From contig UQDO01000015.1 of the NCBI GenBank assembly GCA_900539855.1, positions 1-40,164 on the forward strand: a DNA stretch of 40,164 nucleotides, given 5' to 3'. This DNA is from an uncultured Oscillospiraceae bacterium (lineage in GTDB: Bacteria; Bacillota; Clostridia; Oscillospirales; Acutalibacteraceae). The notes under the pieces were generated by a model. The model saw only the letters and a program-made list of their open reading frames with translations. It had not been told where the DNA came from and made no database searches. Below, piece after piece: positions 31,605 to 39,904 of this stretch (its first letter is position 1; every line of letters begins with the position of its first letter). The position numbers were made by a program, and so were the translations under genes.

Positions 31605-31918
31605 ATGGGTATTGAAAAAGTAAAATTACCTGCCAGGAAGCATCCGCGGTTACGCGATTATGATTACAGTTCAGACGGTGCATATTTCGTGACGATATGC
31701 ACTAAAGACAGAAATGCATTTTGTCAAAAATAACTGCCGGATCGATAGAATACAGTGAATATGGCAGGATAGCCGAGAAACAGTTATTAAGCCTTGAGGA
31801 ACGCTATCCTTTTGTCAAACTGGACAAGTATGTCATAATGCCAAATCACATTCATATGATGTTGATTTTAAGCGGAAATGCGGCGGGAGCAATCCCCGCC
31901 GAAGATAGAAGAAAATAA
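31605..31918 (+). pseudogene. Broken RAYT / IS200-like Y1 transposase remnant
   Basis: Two reading frames together encode the first third of a REP-associated tyrosine (Y1) transposase. The first, from ATG 31605, gives MGIEKVKLPARKHPRLRDYDYSS...YFVTICTKDRNAFCQK and stops. Changing frame at the A-run near 31729-31733 continues as ITAGSIEYSEYGRIAEKQLL...VIMPNHIHMMLIL, which includes the HxH metal motif. A single missing A explains the frameshift. The second frame stops at 31918 after AIPAEDRRK, before the catalytic tyrosine, so the gene is also truncated and certainly inactive. A short hairpin (31881-31901) lies at the truncated end. Confidence 0.88.
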
Positions 31919-31921
31919 TAA

Positions 31922-31964
31922 GGCATGGAACCTTTGTGATCATACAAAGGTTCCATGCCATTTT
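31922..31964. terminator. Bidirectional terminator
   Basis: Perfect 16-bp stem (GGCATGGAACCTTTGT / ACAAAGGTTCCATGCC) with loop GATCAT, TTTT on the plus side and a T-rich tract on the minus side. It serves the DHHW operon and the convergent minus-strand lipoprotein gene. Confidence 0.9.
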
Positions 31965-31991
31965 ATATACTTATAATTAACAACTTATGTA

Positions 31992-32465
31992 TCAGACCCA
32001 CGGTCCGAAGCCCTGATCCTTATCGTCATACGGCTTGCTCGAGGAACTGTTTGACGAACTGCCGGATGATGACGTAGAACCTGAACTCGACTGCGAACTG
32101 CTTGACGAGGAGGCAGACGAAGACGCACTGCTGCTGGAGTCCTCGGTTTTTGACGGGGTGGAGCCGGCGGCGGTGCCGCTCTTGCTCGATGTATTCGACG
32201 GTGACTTGTCTTTATCCTTATCCTTGTCCTTATCTCCGCCTTCAACGTCTATTATAACGTCGCCCCAGTCATCGTTCTTATCATCAACATCAATGACAAC
32301 ATCGCTGCCGGTGCTCTCTGACGAGCCGCTCGGATTATTGCTTACCGTGTCGGACGTAAGAGAACCATTACCCTTTGTATCAATAACGGTACCCTTCTTT
32401 TTACACCCGGCGATCAGTGTGAGCACAAGCACAGCACAAAAAATAAGTGCCGCTGTTTTTTTCAT
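31992..32465 (-). CDS. Small Ser/Asp-rich lipoprotein of unknown function
   Basis: 157-aa lipoprotein: signal MKKTAALIFCAVLVLTLIAGC, Cys21. The mature part has no recognisable fold. It shows two similar acidic segments (SDVVIDVDDKNDDWGD and GDVIIDVEGGDKD), a (DK)5 tract and a roughly 50-residue Ser/Gly/Thr tract, then a short end DDKDQGFGPWV. The composition is that of a flexible surface tether. It has its own consensus promoter on the minus strand and the bidirectional terminator at 31922-31964. An equally long plus-strand frame over it is a low-complexity shadow. It is divergent from the galactosidase operon and may be co-regulated with it; function unknown. Confidence 0.75.
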   Translation of the reverse strand: MKKTAALIFCAVLVLTLIAGCKKKGTVIDTKGNGSLTSDTVSNNPSGSSESTGSDVVIDVDDKNDDWGDVIIDVEGGDKDKDKDKDKSPSNTSSKSGTAAGSTPSKTEDSSSSASSSASSSSSSQSSSGSTSSSGSSSNSSSSKPYDDKDQGFGPWV

Positions 32466-32514
32466 TTATGTTCACTTCACTTTCTGTTTTATGTGTATTG
32501 CTATTTCTTAAGTT

Positions 32515-32543
32515 ATTATACAATATTACTGTCCGAATGTCAA
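32515..32543 (-). promoter_or_regulatory. Consensus promoter of the Ser-rich lipoprotein
   Basis: On the minus strand: TTGACA (complement of 32538-32543), 17-bp spacer, TATAAT (complement of 32515-32520), both perfect matches. Confidence 0.85.
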
Positions 32544-32582
32544 AATAATTTTGATTTTTATTGAAATAGTAAGAAAAAGTGC

Positions 32583-32611
32583 TTGAAAAAGACCACTATA
32601 TATGGTATAAG
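32583..32611 (+). promoter_or_regulatory. Promoter of the galactosidase operon
   Basis: TTGAAA (32583-32588), 17-bp spacer, TATAAG (32606-32611). It diverges from the minus-strand promoter with 39 bp between the two -35 boxes, so a regulator bound between could act on both. Confidence 0.65.
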
Positions 32612-32645
32612 TACACATGGGAGAAAATATTGGAAGGATGATTCT

Positions 32646-34826
32646 ATGATAACCTACAATAGCGACAGTAAAATATTCCATCTGTCTACCAAAAGCACAA
32701 GTTACGTTTGCGGCATATATGACACAGATGTGCTGCTGCACCTTTATTGGGGCGCTAAAATACCCGAAGAAAACGACTGGGACCTCTATTTTCTGACACG
32801 CTACAGAGGCGTTCTCGGAATTGACATTCCGCACGCATCGTCCGGCGTGCTCCGTATGGAGTATCCGACCTACGGCAGTGCCGATCTGAGAACTCCGGCT
32901 TTGTCAGTAACATTTTCCGACGGTTCATCTGCATCAAAGCTGCATTATATTTCACATAAAATAACAAGCGGCAAGCCGGCACTGCAGGGACTTCCTGCTA
33001 CATACACCGAGCAGGGCGACAAGGTCGACACACTTGAAATCGAACTTGCAGATACAGTAAAGGATCTTCATGTTTTCCTTTCGTACAGTGTTTTTGAAGA
33101 TTATGACATTATCACACGCTCGGTAAGACTTGAAAACCGCGGCGAGAAGTGCACCGTTAATTCCGTAATGAGTGCATCGATCGATCTGCCCGAGGGCGCA
33201 AAATTCGATATGATCCACCTTGACGGTGCGTGGGCAAGAGAAAGGCATGTTGCAAGACATCCTCTTTTCTGCGGAAAACAGTCGGTCGACAGCAAGCGCG
33301 GAGCAAGCAGCCATTTTCACAATCCGTTTGTTGCATTTCCAAAGAGAAATACCGATGAGGATTCAGGCGAAGTATATGCAATGAGTCTTGTTTACAGCGG
33401 TAATTTTGAAGCCGGTGCTGATATGGATAGCTATGATACCGCGCGCCTTTTTGCCGGCATAAATCCCTTCGGTTTCTCATATGTGCTTGAAAACGGTGAG
33501 CAGCTCCAGGCGCCCGAAGCTGTGCTAGTTTATTCAAACGAAGGTCTCGGCGGCATGTCGAGAATTTTCCACAAAGCGTACCGTGAGCGCCTTGCACGCG
33601 GCAAATTCCGCGATATCGAGCGTTATGCGCTCATAAATAACTGGGAAGCCACATATTTTAAATTCACGGAGGAAAAGCTGCTCGAGATCGGCAGAAAGGC
33701 AAAGGAAATAGGTCTTGATCTGCTTGTACTTGACGACGGCTGGTTCGGCAAGCGTAATACCGATAACTGCTCGCTCGGTGACTGGTATCCCAATAAAGAA
33801 AAGCTGCCGGACGGACTTTCGGGTCTTGCGGATAAGCTCAATGCTATCGGTCTTAAATTCGGTCTCTGGTTTGAGCCTGAAATGGTCTCTCCTGACAGTG
33901 ATCTTTATCGCGCGCATCCCGATTGGGCACTGCACATAAACGGCAGGGAAATGACAAAGGGGCGCAATCAGTATATCCTCGATCTTTCGAGGAACGATGT
34001 CTGCGATTACATAATCGAAAGCATTTCAAATGTGCTTTCAAGTGCAAACATCGAATATGTAAAGTGGGATATGAACCGCAATATGACCGAAATAGGCTCT
34101 GATAAGCTGCCGCCCGAAAGACAGGGCGAAGTCGTTCACAGGTATATTTTGGGACTGTACAGAATACTTGATACCATAACCTCACGCTTCCCCGATGTGC
34201 TGTTTGAGGGCTGCTCCGGCGGCGGCGGAAGATTTGATCCCGGTATTCTTTATTACATGCCGCAGACATGGTGCAGTGACGACAGCGATGCCGTCGAAAG
34301 GCTGTACATACAGTACGGCACGAGCATGTGTTATCCTTATTCATCGATGGGCGCGCATGTATCCGCATGCCCTAACCATCAGGTGGGACGTACGACACCG
34401 TTCAAAATGCGCGGTGATGTTGCGACGGCAGGTCAGTTCGGTTATGAAATGGATCTTTCAAAGCTTACCGACGAGGAGACCGAACTTGCAAAGCAGCAGA
34501 TAAAGCGCTACAAAGAGCTGGGTCCCGTGTTCCACAGGGGCGACTGCTACCGTCTTTCCTCTCCGTTTGAGTGCAATGAAGTAGCTATAAACTTTGTTTC
34601 AGAGGATAAAAACACCGTCATTTTGTGCAAATATAACATCAAAGGCTATGCAAGTCACAAGATCCTTTACACCAAGCTGCGCGGACTTTGCGGCGAAGCA
34701 AAATACAAGAACAGGACAACCGGCAAGGTGTATTCCGGTGCGGCACTTATGAATATAGGATTTGAATGGCTGTTGTACAATGATTATGAAAGTGAAATAG
34801 TGGTGTTTGACCGTATATCGGATTGA
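32646..34826 (+). CDS. Alpha-galactosidase, GH36
   Basis: Cytoplasmic retaining alpha-galactosidase of 726 aa, hydrolysing melibiose/raffinose-type oligosaccharides. The N-terminal beta-supersandwich runs to about residue 330; the (beta/alpha)8 barrel carries LDDGWFGKRNTDN, GLWFEPEMVSPDS, the nucleophile Asp475 in YVKWDMNR, the substrate-binding CSGGGGRFD and the acid/base Asp545 in WCSDDSDAVERLYIQYGTS. The 70-residue spacing between these aspartates is normal for bacterial GH36 enzymes. There is no signal peptide. ATG 32646 has GGAAGGA (32632-32638); the frame extends upstream to 32583, but that segment is the promoter. The beta-galactosidase gene follows 29 nt after the stop. Confidence 0.95.
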   Translation: MITYNSDSKIFHLSTKSTSYVCGIYDTDVLLHLYWGAKIPEENDWDLYFLTRYRGVLGIDIPHASSGVLRMEYPTYGSADLRTPALSVTFSDGSSASKLHYISHKITSGKPALQGLPATYTEQGDKVDTLEIELADTVKDLHVFLSYSVFEDYDIITRSVRLENRGEKCTVNSVMSASIDLPEGAKFDMIHLDGAWARERHVARHPLFCGKQSVDSKRGASSHFHNPFVAFPKRNTDEDSGEVYAMSLVYSGNFEAGADMDSYDTARLFAGINPFGFSYVLENGEQLQAPEAVLVYSNEGLGGMSRIFHKAYRERLARGKFRDIERYALINNWEATYFKFTEEKLLEIGRKAKEIGLDLLVLDDGWFGKRNTDNCSLGDWYPNKEKLPDGLSGLADKLNAIGLKFGLWFEPEMVSPDSDLYRAHPDWALHINGREMTKGRNQYILDLSRNDVCDYIIESISNVLSSANIEYVKWDMNRNMTEIGSDKLPPERQGEVVHRYILGLYRILDTITSRFPDVLFEGCSGGGGRFDPGILYYMPQTWCSDDSDAVERLYIQYGTSMCYPYSSMGAHVSACPNHQVGRTTPFKMRGDVATAGQFGYEMDLSKLTDEETELAKQQIKRYKELGPVFHRGDCYRLSSPFECNEVAINFVSEDKNTVILCKYNIKGYASHKILYTKLRGLCGEAKYKNRTTGKVYSGAALMNIGFEWLLYNDYESEIVVFDRISD

Positions 34827-34855
34827 ACTTTCCTGAAGATTTGAGGTAGATTATC

Positions 34856-37216
34856 ATGCGTGAAAAATTATTGTTCAATTATAATTGGAGATTTCATGAA
34901 GGTGAAATAGATTCCGGACGCTATCCTTCCGAAAAAGGACCGCTTTACCAGCATGCCAAGGCCGAATCAGCTAACTGGGGTCCGGCATCAAAAAATTATC
35001 TTGACAACACGACATGGTGGCCAAAGGATAAGATCGGCTCGACCGAAAACTGGCAGACCGTTATTCTGCCGCACGACTATGTTATTTCACACACCCCGGA
35101 TAAGGAGTACAATGAGGGACTTGGCTTTGTCGAGACTCCCAATGCATGGTACAGAAAGACATTCAAGCTGGACGAAAGTGACCGCGGAAAGCATCTCACC
35201 GTCTATTTTGAAGGCGTTACCAACTGCTGCACGGTGTATGTCAACGGCTGTATTGCTAAGCGTAATTTTTGCGGATATGTCCCGTTTGAGGTCGATATAA
35301 CCGACTATGCGGTCTACGGCGATCAGCAGAACGTTATTGCTGTACACATCGATGCGTCGAGCCATGAAGGCTGGTGGTATGACGGCGGCGGTATCTACCG
35401 CAATACATGGCTTATAAAGACCGATATGGTATCGGTCGATATGTACGGCGTATATGTCGCACCGAAAAAGATAAGCGACAGCGAATGGGAGGTCCCGATC
35501 GAGACTACCTTACGCAATGACGACTACAAAAATCACCGCGTTTATGTTAAGAATGATATTACCGATAAGGACGGAAATGTCATTGCGACCGTCACACAGA
35601 GCGTAAATGTTCCGCTTGAAAACAAAGCGACCATTAAGCAGAAGATCACGGTAAAGGATCCTATGCTGTGGGATACCGAAACACCCAACCTTTATTATTG
35701 CAAAACTACCGTGCTGCGCGGCAATACCGAGATCGACAATGTTACCACACACTTCGGCTTCAGGACGATACGCTTTGACTCCGAACACGGATTTTTCCTT
35801 AACGGCAAGCATGTTGTAATTAAGGGCGTTTGCTGCCACGAGGACTACGGCTTGCAGGGCAAGGCTGTCTCTGACCGCATAAAGCGCTACCGTGTAAAGC
35901 TGCTCAAGGAAATGGGCTGCAACGGCTACCGCACCTCGCACTACTGCCAGAGCGAGCAGACCATGGACGCCTTCGACAAGGAGGGCTTCCTCGTGATGGA
36001 CGAAACAAGGTGGTTCGGTTCATGCGACGAATATCTTGATCAGCTCGAGGTATTGGTGAAGCGTGACCGCAGCCGTCCGAGTGTCATTATGTGGTCGCTC
36101 GGAAATGAGGAGTATCACCATGTTACGCCGACGGGAAAGCGCTTTCATGAGCGCATGGCGGCACTTGTAAAGCGCCTTGATACAACAAGACCTGTCACAA
36201 GCGCAATTTCAGTCGATCCTATAAACGCTTCAATATCCAATTCAATGGATATATTCGGCATCAACTACAACTTAAAGCAGTATGACGGAATACACGAAAA
36301 GCATCCGGAGCTGCCGATATTCTCATCGGAAAACTGCGCTACCGGCACTACGCGCGGCTGGTATATGGATGATTGCTTCAAGCGTGGATATATCAATGCG
36401 TACGACCATGATACGAACGAGTGGTTCCGCGGCAGGGAGAACACCTGGAAGTTCTTCATGGAACGCGAGTGGATCGCGGGCGGCTATCAGTGGGCTGGAA
36501 TTGAGCACCGCGGCGAGGCTATATGGCCGAGACTGTGCTCACAGTCGGGTGCGCTTGATCTGTTTTTGCAGAAGAAGGACGCGTTTTATCAGAACCAGTC
36601 GCTTTGGTCTGACAAACCTATGATACACATTCTGCCGCATTGGAACTGGCGCGGACGTGAGGGCGATATTATAAACGTATGGACATACACCAACTGCGAG
36701 CAGGCTGAGCTGTTCTTGAACGGCAAGAGCCTCGGCAAAAAGGATATAGAAAAGTACGGTCACGGTTCGTGGGAGGTAGAGTACACTCCGGGCGAGCTGG
36801 TGGCAAAGGGCTATATCGGCGGTAAGGAGGTAGTTTCCGACCGCGTTGTGACCTCGGGCAAGCCGTACGCATTGAAGTTTACCATGCAGACCGAAGCTCT
36901 GTTTGCCGACCGTTTTGATGTTGCCGTGCTGCACTGCACCTGCGTGGACGAAAACGGCAACACCGTGCCCGACGCAACGCCTTATGTGTCGTTTAATACT
37001 ACCGGTAACGGCTTTGTGATAGGTACCGGCTCCGATATAGCGGATCATAACGTCCCGGCTTGCATAGACCGTAAGATGCGCGCCGGTGTCATAGCGGCAC
37101 TTATAGGTACAAGAGGCGAGAAAAAGCCCATTACCGTATACGCGAGTGCGGAGGGTCTGCTGCCTGCAAAGCTTGTAATAGACGTTACCGACCCGGATAA
37201 TGAACACATCCGTTGA
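34856..37216 (+). CDS. Beta-galactosidase / GH2 family
   Basis: Cytoplasmic GH2 glycosidase, 786 aa, shorter than LacZ and of the compact clostridial type. Sugar-binding domain residues about 1-200 (LLFNYNWRFHEGE, ILPHDYVISH, WYRKTF, GGIYRNTWL), an immunoglobulin-like domain to about 310, then the TIM barrel with the acid/base Glu418 in SLGNEEYH and the nucleophile Glu492 in FSSENCATG. The C-terminal beta domains carry WTYTNCEQAELFLNGKSLG. There is no signal peptide, so it acts on imported galactosides together with the alpha-galactosidase. ATG with a GAGGT SD. Activity could also be beta-glucuronidase- or fucosidase-like; beta-galactosidase is favoured by the neighbour. Confidence 0.87.
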   Translation: MREKLLFNYNWRFHEGEIDSGRYPSEKGPLYQHAKAESANWGPASKNYLDNTTWWPKDKIGSTENWQTVILPHDYVISHTPDKEYNEGLGFVETPNAWYRKTFKLDESDRGKHLTVYFEGVTNCCTVYVNGCIAKRNFCGYVPFEVDITDYAVYGDQQNVIAVHIDASSHEGWWYDGGGIYRNTWLIKTDMVSVDMYGVYVAPKKISDSEWEVPIETTLRNDDYKNHRVYVKNDITDKDGNVIATVTQSVNVPLENKATIKQKITVKDPMLWDTETPNLYYCKTTVLRGNTEIDNVTTHFGFRTIRFDSEHGFFLNGKHVVIKGVCCHEDYGLQGKAVSDRIKRYRVKLLKEMGCNGYRTSHYCQSEQTMDAFDKEGFLVMDETRWFGSCDEYLDQLEVLVKRDRSRPSVIMWSLGNEEYHHVTPTGKRFHERMAALVKRLDTTRPVTSAISVDPINASISNSMDIFGINYNLKQYDGIHEKHPELPIFSSENCATGTTRGWYMDDCFKRGYINAYDHDTNEWFRGRENTWKFFMEREWIAGGYQWAGIEHRGEAIWPRLCSQSGALDLFLQKKDAFYQNQSLWSDKPMIHILPHWNWRGREGDIINVWTYTNCEQAELFLNGKSLGKKDIEKYGHGSWEVEYTPGELVAKGYIGGKEVVSDRVVTSGKPYALKFTMQTEALFADRFDVAVLHCTCVDENGNTVPDATPYVSFNTTGNGFVIGTGSDIADHNVPACIDRKMRAGVIAALIGTRGEKKPITVYASAEGLLPAKLVIDVTDPDNEHIR

Positions 37217-37252
37217 ATTTTAAGAAAATCGTAAGAATATAGCGAGCTTTTC

Positions 37253-37282
37253 TTGAAACATTTTCCTATCCCGTCCTATAAG
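37253..37282 (+). promoter_or_regulatory. Putative promoter overlapping the galactosidase terminator
   Basis: TTGAAA (37253-37258), 18-bp spacer, TATAAG (37277-37282). Transcription would begin inside the left arm of the terminator hairpin, so a local transcript could not fold the full stem. Confidence 0.45.
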
Positions 37283-37284
37283 AT

Positions 37285-37323
37285 AGATGCATGAAAGGAT
37301 TTTCCTTTCATGCATCTTTTTTT
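37285..37323 (+). terminator. Intrinsic terminator of the galactosidase operon
   Basis: Perfect 15-bp stem (AGATGCATGAAAGGA / TCCTTTCATGCATCT), loop TTT, followed by a run of T to 37323. Confidence 0.92.
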
Positions 37324-37342
37324 GAAAAATGAGGCGGCAAAA

Positions 37343-38131
37343 ATGAAAATGACGGTTAGAAAAAGAAGAACACGGATAATATGCTCGGTTACAGCAGGAA
37401 TAATTGCGATAATTACGGCGGCGGCTGTGGTGCTCGGCTGCAGCAGCAATATCGACAAAAGCCGGTCCGAGTATAAAATCGCCGAAAAGCAGGTCAGGGC
37501 ATACGCAAGGGAAAACGGAATAGACTTCAACAAATATCCTTGTGAGCTTATCGATCTTTTGGCAAGGAATCCTGAGACTGAGGATTATGTTCTGTCGTAC
37601 CCTGCGTGCAAGGATAAAAAACCGACCGATCCGGACGATAACGGAAACGGCAGCGTACCGCTTTATATGCAGTGGGACAAAAAGTGGGGCTATAAAATAT
37701 ATAACGGAGACTTTGCAGGCCTTACCGGCTGCGGACCGACCTGCCTTTCAATGGCGGCGGTCTATCTCACCGGCGACACAAAGCTTTCGCCGGCTTATGT
37801 CATGGATATGTCGCAAAGGTGCGGCTACACAAGGCGCGGAAACGGATCGTCGTGGAAGCTGATAAGCGAAGGTGCGGCAAAGCTCGGACTGACCGCGACC
37901 GAACTACCGCTCGATAAGTCGAAAATGACCTCTGCTCTGAAAAAAGGGCATCCGGTGATCATAGTCGTAGGACCGGGTGACTTTACGCAGTCGGGGCATT
38001 TCCTTGTTGTAAAGGAATACAAAAACGGTAAATTTATCCTCAATGACCCAAACTCCTATGCCAACTCAAGCAAGGAATGGGAGTATGACACCTTAAAAGG
38101 ACAGATAAGAAATCTGTGGGAGATATCGTAA
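37343..38131 (+). CDS. Membrane-anchored or secreted C39-like cysteine peptidase domain protein
   Basis: 262-aa protein. The N-terminus is basic (MKMTVRKRRTR) followed by a hydrophobic segment ending in VLGCSSN, either a signal anchor or a lipobox (Cys about 33). A linker with DPDDNGNG leads to a C39_2-type papain-like domain: LYMQWDKKWG, catalytic Cys130 in GCGPTCLSMAAVYL, His219 in SGHFLVVKEY and Asp235 in LNDPN. Such proteins are extracellular peptidases or peptidoglycan-processing factors; the substrate is unknown. The frame is open to an ATG at 37310, but that ATG lies in the terminator stem; ATG 37343 has GAGG eight bases upstream. Monocistronic. Confidence 0.87.
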   Translation: MKMTVRKRRTRIICSVTAGIIAIITAAAVVLGCSSNIDKSRSEYKIAEKQVRAYARENGIDFNKYPCELIDLLARNPETEDYVLSYPACKDKKPTDPDDNGNGSVPLYMQWDKKWGYKIYNGDFAGLTGCGPTCLSMAAVYLTGDTKLSPAYVMDMSQRCGYTRRGNGSSWKLISEGAAKLGLTATELPLDKSKMTSALKKGHPVIIVVGPGDFTQSGHFLVVKEYKNGKFILNDPNSYANSSKEWEYDTLKGQIRNLWEIS

Positions 38132-38172
38132 AACAGCAGGGCAGCAGATGAAAAGCAACAGGGTATAAAAAG

Positions 38173-38204
38173 CGGATCGACAAAAATACTGCCGATCCGT
38201 TTTT
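38173..38204 (+). terminator. Terminator after the C39-like gene
   Basis: Stem CGGATCG / CGATCCG (38173-38179, 38193-38199) followed by TTTTT. Confidence 0.75.
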
Positions 38205-38653
38205 ATAACATCCTATTGTGCTGACCCTAATTTAGAAATATAAAACAATTTTAGATCTAATTGTACCATCGTAGGTTAGTAACTCACCCCTCATCTTTTC
38301 AATGTCACAATGCAGATAAATTTCAGTTTAGCAGTGTAAGTGAACAATGAATTAATTGACACTTCGTATCATAATATTTCCTGTAATAAAAGCAGGTAAT
38401 TTTATGCTTTTTCATTTTAGCCCTCCATATATGCCCCATATATAGCTGATAAAATAATACCGATCGGGCAGACGTCGGGTGACAAGCGGCGCTTTTAAAG
38501 AGTGAATAAAATTAACATCTATAAGAATTTTTTTATTTTCATTAATTTTAATAAAACGACAGATGCCTCCTGCCCCTAAAAGACAATTATACATAAATTG
38601 TAAATATATGTCAATCAAAAAGCGACGGTAAACGACTAAAAACTACAAAAAAC
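38205..38653. other. AT-rich intergenic region with a decayed repeat
   Basis: A 450-nt AT-rich stretch between convergent units. Only the decayed MITE-like segment at 38318-38383 and short AT-rich inverted repeats (for example around 38425-38442) are visible. A 68-codon minus-strand frame (38412-38618) lacks an SD and a recognisable protein pattern, so it is not called. Confidence 0.4.
38318..38383. repeat. Decayed MITE-like repeat, third copy (partial)
   Basis: Begins AAATTTCAGTTTA and continues with GTGTA, CAATGAATTAATTGA and ATAATATTTC, matching the order of the left and right blocks of copies 1 and 2 with substitutions and without the central palindrome or right terminal repeat. Confidence 0.45.
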
Positions 38654-38676
38654 AAGCGGGCAGATACTGCCCGCTT
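38654..38676 (-). terminator. Terminator of the minus-strand RHS/immunity unit
   Basis: Perfect 10-bp stem AAGCGGGCAG / CTGCCCGCTT with loop ATA. On the minus strand it is followed by a T-rich tract (complement of 38638-38653), 60 nt beyond the lipoprotein stop. Confidence 0.8.
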
Positions 38677-38735
38677 GCGGTGGGATTGGAGGTTGTCAAG
38701 GTTGGGGAGAGAGTTTTCTCTCTTTAATCATTTTC

Positions 38736-39368
38736 TTACCACATATAATTGCAGCCACGATACGTCCAATAAAACAAATATGCAGAAATTACACTTATTT
38801 TTGACGAGTGATATTCATTGTTGGTACAAACCAATGCGACGATGCTGCCTTCATATGTTTCGGGTATGTCATTTGCATATATTTCCCGCAATTCATCAAT
38901 ACTTTTTTGCTGAGCAGCTTTATACTTTTCTGCTAAGGCTTTCATTTGACTGTTTTTAACTGACAAAATGTCATATGTAGTATTTGCCATTTCGAATAGC
39001 CGATATGCTACAGCGGTGTATATGTCATTGATATTTGAATTGGATTCCTGCTGGTTTATAATCGACTCAACCTCATTGTCAATATTTATCAAAAAATCAT
39101 TTAAATCTTTAAAGTCACTGAAAGTGGTGAGAGAAAAATCATCGTTAAAAAGAAATTTGATCTTAGGATGACTGTTGGTGGGGTCGTTTTTTAATTCATC
39201 AATAACACTTTGTGGAATGACATATGAAGTTATGCTGCTGTTTGATGCCATTTCAGTAACTTCAGACGAGTCAGAAACAACAGAATCACTTGTATTATTG
39301 CTGACACATCCACAATATAACGTTGCAATTGATGCTAAGATTAAAACAAAAACTGCTATATTTTTCAT
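38736..39368 (-). CDS. Putative immunity lipoprotein for the RHS toxin tip
   Basis: 210-aa protein with a signal peptide ending LYCGC (Cys19/Cys21, a relaxed lipobox), then a Ser/Asn/Val linker and a helical domain (NEVESIINQQES, AYRLFEMANTTYDILSVKNSQMKALAEKYKAAQQKSIDELREIY) ending in a beta-rich tail with YWTYRGCNYMW. Not a family I can name. It starts 5 nt after the toxin-tip stop; its GGGAG SD lies inside the last toxin codons, so the two are co-translated. A lipoprotein exposed on the cell surface is where immunity to a peptidoglycan-cutting toxin would be needed. AT-rich like the tip. The immunity role is inferred from position, not shown. Confidence 0.72.
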   Translation of the reverse strand: MKNIAVFVLILASIATLYCGCVSNNTSDSVVSDSSEVTEMASNSSITSYVIPQSVIDELKNDPTNSHPKIKFLFNDDFSLTTFSDFKDLNDFLINIDNEVESIINQQESNSNINDIYTAVAYRLFEMANTTYDILSVKNSQMKALAEKYKAAQQKSIDELREIYANDIPETYEGSIVALVCTNNEYHSSKISVISAYLFYWTYRGCNYMW

Positions 39369-39373
39369 ATTTG

Positions 39374-39853
39374 CTACTCCCATTTTACTCTAAAATCATA
39401 ACCGCCTAAAGTTTTCATGTATGAATCAGCAGGAGTCCCATATCCGTCAACTTTATGTATATTGTTCTTTAATGCGTTCGATAAAGAATATGCTCCTACT
39501 AAATGACATGCCGCAAAAATACCGGATGTAGTTACTTTCACACCCATGTAGGTCTTTCCAACATAATCAAACAATTTATAGTGCTTGGCATACTTGTAAT
39601 TGTTTTGCATGGTCAAAATAAGTGCTATTTTTTGAACAAAAACATCACCCAAGAAATCTTTGTTACTGTGAACCCCGTATTTTGAAGCTAACTCAGTCCA
39701 ATTTCCTTTTGCATCCATAAAGCCGATATCAATAAGAGCTTGTTTGCCAAATTGATATAGTCCCATATGGCCAAAACTGTTTACTTGGTATTTATCACGA
39801 CTAGATTCATGGTATGATAAAGCATCTAGATATTCCTCTTGCTCATAAGGCAA
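39374..39853 (-). CDS. Lysozyme-like (transglycosylase-fold) RHS toxin tip
   Basis: 159 aa from a TTG start preceded by GGAG at 8 nt. The N-terminal half YLDALSYHESSRDKYQVNSFGHMGLYQFGKQALIDIG matches the pattern of SLT/goose-lysozyme-like peptidoglycan glycosidases: the Glu of HESS (Glu16) as catalytic acid and the GLYQF motif. It lies in the same frame as the RHS core upstream, separated only by an in-frame TAA (39905-39907), with no other stop between. It may therefore be the C-terminal toxin of a polymorphic RHS protein that acquired a nonsense codon, or a displaced tip translated alone. The next gene is the probable immunity protein. Confidence 0.75.
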   Translation of the reverse strand: MPYEQEEYLDALSYHESSRDKYQVNSFGHMGLYQFGKQALIDIGFMDAKGNWTELASKYGVHSNKDFLGDVFVQKIALILTMQNNYKYAKHYKLFDYVGKTYMGVKVTTSGIFAACHLVGAYSLSNALKNNIHKVDGYGTPADSYMKTLGGYDFRVKWE

Positions 39854-39904
39854 GCACCATTCTCCATGAGCGATGCATTTTTCGCAACCGGCAGTGTATA
39901 CAAA

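Noticed and set aside
32035..32511. A 158-codon plus-strand frame opposite the Ser-rich lipoprotein
   Set aside because: It is a Leu/Ser/Glu low-complexity mirror of the minus-strand gene; the minus gene has a lipobox, a consensus promoter and a terminator, whereas this frame has none.
37310..37342. Upstream start for the C39-like protein
   Set aside because: The ATG lies inside a perfect terminator hairpin; the ATG at 37343 has its own SD and keeps the signal segment.
38412..38618. A 68-codon minus-strand frame in the AT-rich gap
   Set aside because: No SD, no promoter, no recognisable pattern; such a frame is not surprising by chance.
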